Origin: Croceibacterium ferulae
GTDB taxonomy: Bacteria; Pseudomonadota; Alphaproteobacteria; Sphingomonadales; Sphingomonadaceae
Assembly (NCBI RefSeq): GCF_003660445.1
Contig: NZ_QZVQ01000007.1
Coordinates: 124,001 to 188,000 of the forward strand
Reading direction: 5' to 3'
DNA length: 64,000 bases
Below the pieces are notes generated by a model that did no database searches, was not told the origin of the DNA, and worked only from the letters and a program-made list of their open reading frames with translations. Position numbers and translations under genes: made by a program. Below are positions 61,738 to 64,000 of this stretch, in pieces (within the stretch, counting starts at the first letter, position 1; every line of letters starts with the position of its first letter).

Positions 61738-62358
61738 TCACAGCGTCACCCCCTTGCCGCTTTCCGGCCGTGTGTTCACCGTCGCATCGCCGGGGCGACG
61801 CGCGATCTGCTTGGCGATATCCTGGTGACCACGGACAGCGCGGCCTTCGCGATGCGTCAGCACGATTGCGCCGACCATCGCCACCAGCAGGATCAGGCCG
61901 GCGGACTCGAACAGGAACAGGTACCGGCCGTACAGCAGCGCACCGATACTCTCGATATTGCTGCGTCCCAGCAACGGTGCGGCCTCGCCACTTGCGGTGC
62001 CGAGTTCCAGCCCGCCCGACTGCCAGGCCCCGATGCCCAGCACCAGTTCGGCCAGCAGCACGGCGGCGATGGCGATCCCCAGCGGGAAATTCTTCATGAA
62101 GGATGCGCGCAGTTCGGCGAAGTCGATGTCCAGCATCATCACCACGAACAGGAACAGCACCGCGACAGCGCCGACATAGACGATCACCAGAAGCATGGCG
62201 ATGAACTCGGCGCCGATGATGATCATCAGGCCGGCCGCGTTGAAGAAGGCGAGGATCAGCCACAGCACGGAATGCACCGGGTTGCGGGCGAGGATCGTGA
62301 ACGTCGCACTGGCGATGACCAGCGCGGCGAACAGATAGAAGGCAAAGGCTTGCAGCAT
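61738..62358 (-). CDS. nuoJ: NADH-quinone oxidoreductase subunit J
   Basis: A 206-residue membrane subunit of complex I with five helices, the pi-bulge helix appearing as IIIGAEFIAMLLVIVYVGAVAVLFLFVVMMLDI. The C-terminal tail is basic. ATG 62358. Confidence 0.95.
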   Translation of the reverse strand: MLQAFAFYLFAALVIASATFTILARNPVHSVLWLILAFFNAAGLMIIIGAEFIAMLLVIVYVGAVAVLFLFVVMMLDIDFAELRASFMKNFPLGIAIAAVLLAELVLGIGAWQSGGLELGTASGEAAPLLGRSNIESIGALLYGRYLFLFESAGLILLVAMVGAIVLTHREGRAVRGHQDIAKQIARRPGDATVNTRPESGKGVTL

Positions 62359-62392
62359 GTGTCGTTTGTCCCGGCGCGTGCGTCAGCGCGGC

Positions 62393-62878
62393 CTAGCGAT
62401 ACGGCGCATCGGCTTCAAGATTGGCAGCGATGGCACGCTCCCACTTGTCCCCGTTCGCCAGCAGCTTGGCCTTGTCATAGAGCAGTTCTTCGCGCGTCTC
62501 GGTCGAATATTCCAGATTCGGCCCCTCGACAATCGCGTCCACGGGGCACGCTTCCTGGCAGAACCCGCAATAGATGCACTTTGTCATATCGAGGTCGTAG
62601 CGCGTGGTACGGCGGCTGCCATCATCCCGCGGCTCCGCCTCGATGGTGATCGCCAACGCCGGGCATACCGCCTCGCACAGCTTGCACGCGATGCAGCGCT
62701 CTTCCCCGTTGGGGTAGCGGCGCAATGCATGCTCGCCCCGGAAGCGCGGGGAGATCGGGTTCTTCTCGTACGGGTAGTTGATCGTCGCCTTCGGCTTGAA
62801 GAAGTACTTCAGCGTCAGCCGGTGAGCCTTCAAGAACTCCCACAGCGTGAACGACTTGATCAGTTGCGCGACACTCAT
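62393..62878 (-). CDS. nuoI: NADH-quinone oxidoreductase subunit I
   Basis: A 161-residue peripheral subunit that carries clusters N6a and N6b. Two ferredoxin motifs are visible: [15 protein letters not shown] and [17 protein letters not shown], each with a distal Cys-Pro. ATG 62878 overlaps the nuoH stop (ATGA). Confidence 0.95.
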   Translation of the reverse strand: MSVAQLIKSFTLWEFLKAHRLTLKYFFKPKATINYPYEKNPISPRFRGEHALRRYPNGEERCIACKLCEAVCPALAITIEAEPRDDGSRRTTRYDLDMTKCIYCGFCQEACPVDAIVEGPNLEYSTETREELLYDKAKLLANGDKWERAIAANLEADAPYR

Positions 62879-63921
62879 GCGCCATACCTCGTGAACATCA
62901 GCCACCCGCTCACCAGCACGACGAAGGCGAGGCTCAGCGGCAGAAAGACCTTCCAGCCCAACCGCATCAGCTGGTCGTAGCGGAAGCGCGGCACCGTCGC
63001 CTTGATCCAGGAGAAGACGAAGAAGAAGAACGCGATCTTCAGCAGCAGCCAGACGAAGCCCGGGATCCAGTACAGGAATCCGATCTCCAGCGGAGGCAGC
63101 CAGCCGCCGAAGAACAGCACCGCGTTCAGCGTGCACATCAGCAGGACGTTGGCGTATTCACCCAGCCAGAACAGCGCGAAGCTCATGGAGCTGTACTCGG
63201 TCTGGTAGCCGGCAACCAGCTCGCTCTCCGCTTCTGTCAGGTCGAACGGCGCACGGGCCGTCTCCGCCAGGGAGGAGATCAGGAACATCACCCACATCGG
63301 GAACAGCAGCAGGTTGAAGACGAAGCCGTTGACGATGCCCAGCCCGTGGCCGCGCTGCGCCAGCACGATCTCGTTCATGTTGAACGATCCCGCCCACAGC
63401 ACCACGCAGATCAGGATGAAGCCGATCGACACCTCGTACGAGATCATCTGTGCCGCGGCACGCATGGCGGAGAAGAAGGGGTACTTGGAATTGGATGCCC
63501 AGCCGGACATCACCACACCATAGACGCCCAGCGAACTGACGGCGAGGATGTAGAGCAGCCCGACATTGATATCGGCCAGCACCGCGCCAGAATTGAACGG
63601 CACCACCGCCCATGCAGCCAACGCCACCGTGAAGGTGATGATCGGCGCGATCAGGAACAGGCCCTTGTTCGCCGCCGAGGGGACGATGGTTTCCTGCAGG
63701 AACACCTTCAATCCGTCGGCGAAGCTCTGCAGCAGGCCGAACGGGCCGACCACGTTGGGACCACGGCGCAGCGCCATGGCGGCCCAGATCTTGCGATCGA
63801 CATAGATCACCATGGCGACAGCCAACATCAGCGGCAGCGCGATCAACAGGATGCCGGCGATGGTCGAGACGGTCCAGGCCGCCTCGTAGCTCATGCCCCA
63901 GCCTTCGAAGACGGGAATCAT
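62875..63921 (-). CDS. nuoH: NADH-quinone oxidoreductase subunit H
   Basis: A 348-residue membrane subunit forming the quinone chamber. [28 protein letters not shown] and the loop [26 protein letters not shown] are characteristic. It overlaps nuoG and nuoI as ATGA at both ends. Confidence 0.95.
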   Translation of the reverse strand: MIPVFEGWGMSYEAAWTVSTIAGILLIALPLMLAVAMVIYVDRKIWAAMALRRGPNVVGPFGLLQSFADGLKVFLQETIVPSAANKGLFLIAPIITFTVALAAWAVVPFNSGAVLADINVGLLYILAVSSLGVYGVVMSGWASNSKYPFFSAMRAAAQMISYEVSIGFILICVVLWAGSFNMNEIVLAQRGHGLGIVNGFVFNLLLFPMWVMFLISSLAETARAPFDLTEAESELVAGYQTEYSSMSFALFWLGEYANVLLMCTLNAVLFFGGWLPPLEIGFLYWIPGFVWLLLKIAFFFFVFSWIKATVPRFRYDQLMRLGWKVFLPLSLAFVVLVSGWLMFTRYGA

Positions 63922-64000
63922 TCGGCTGCCTCCGCCAGTTCCTCACCATGCAGCAGTTCGGCCGAACAGCGCTGCATCGTGGCGCTGGCCCGCGCGATGG
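63918..64000 (-). CDS. nuoG: NADH-quinone oxidoreductase subunit G, C-terminal fragment
   Basis: Only the last 26 codons and stop are in the window. The residues [18 protein letters not shown] match the usual C-terminal end of alphaproteobacterial NuoG. The stop at 63920-63918 overlaps the nuoH start (ATGA). The rest of the gene lies beyond position 64000. Confidence 0.75.
   Translation of the reverse strand, partial: IARASATMQRCSAELLHGEELAEAAE

Overview
The window is a gene-dense, high-GC stretch of bacterial chromosome with almost entirely housekeeping content. The mix of genes points to an alphaproteobacterium, most likely of the order Sphingomonadales: an sdhE beside mfd, DUF1467 after ribonuclease J, nuo genes running into birA/coaX/rnj, ETF-ubiquinone oxidoreductase, a PA0069-family radical SAM protein and an OmpA protein with a proline-rich linker. 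The taxonomic call is inferred from gene content; no rRNA gene is present. No insertion sequence, prophage, CRISPR array, toxin-antitoxin or recognisable defence locus is visible. The longest gene-free stretch is the 288 bp between recG and sdhE (32075-32362); no gap exceeds 300 bp.

Layout. 1-3519: surface-glycan genes (truncated flippase, a TagF-like transferase, a GT4 glycosyltransferase). 3509-6229: HAD phosphatase, then sdhB and zapE. 6234-12294: leftward block ispE, N-formylglutamate amidohydrolase, ilvD, nnr, RNA methyltransferase. 12422-14253: small DUF1328 protein, AI-2E-type permease, DUF3617 lipoprotein. 14254-19746: leftward ETF-QO, rightward degenerate UDG-like protein, lytic transglycosylase, moaB, then leftward ZIP transporter. 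19875-22290: radical SAM protein and OmpA protein. 22402-32074: leftward recG, MscS-type channel, lolC, lolD, a small unknown gene and dnaE. 32363-38549: sdhE, mfd, leftward EAL protein, nadK, tRNA-Asn. 38617-43082: leftward LD-carboxypeptidase, fabD, fabG, dnaN and a small unknown gene. 43141-49545: Mur ligase, comEC, gltX, gltA. 49608-53086: three membrane proteins, two of them uncharacterised. 53104-64000: complex I genes nuoG(partial)-H-I-J-K-L-M-N followed by birA, coaX and rnj, all leftward.

Functional themes. Respiration is represented by the nuo operon, sdhB with its FAD assembly factor SdhE, ETF-QO and citrate synthase. Envelope biology is represented by the flippase and glycosyltransferases, LolCD, OmpA, the lytic transglycosylase, and the LD-carboxypeptidase/Mur ligase pair that fits murein recycling. 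Genome maintenance is represented by dnaE, dnaN, recG, mfd and comEC. Genes are tightly packed, with several ATGA/GTGA/TGATG junctions, convergent stop codons that abut or overlap, and several good non-ATG start candidates. The least explained parts are the divergent pair of membrane proteins at 49608-52767, the degenerate UDG-like protein at 15972-16733, the radical SAM protein, and two short unknown ORFs.
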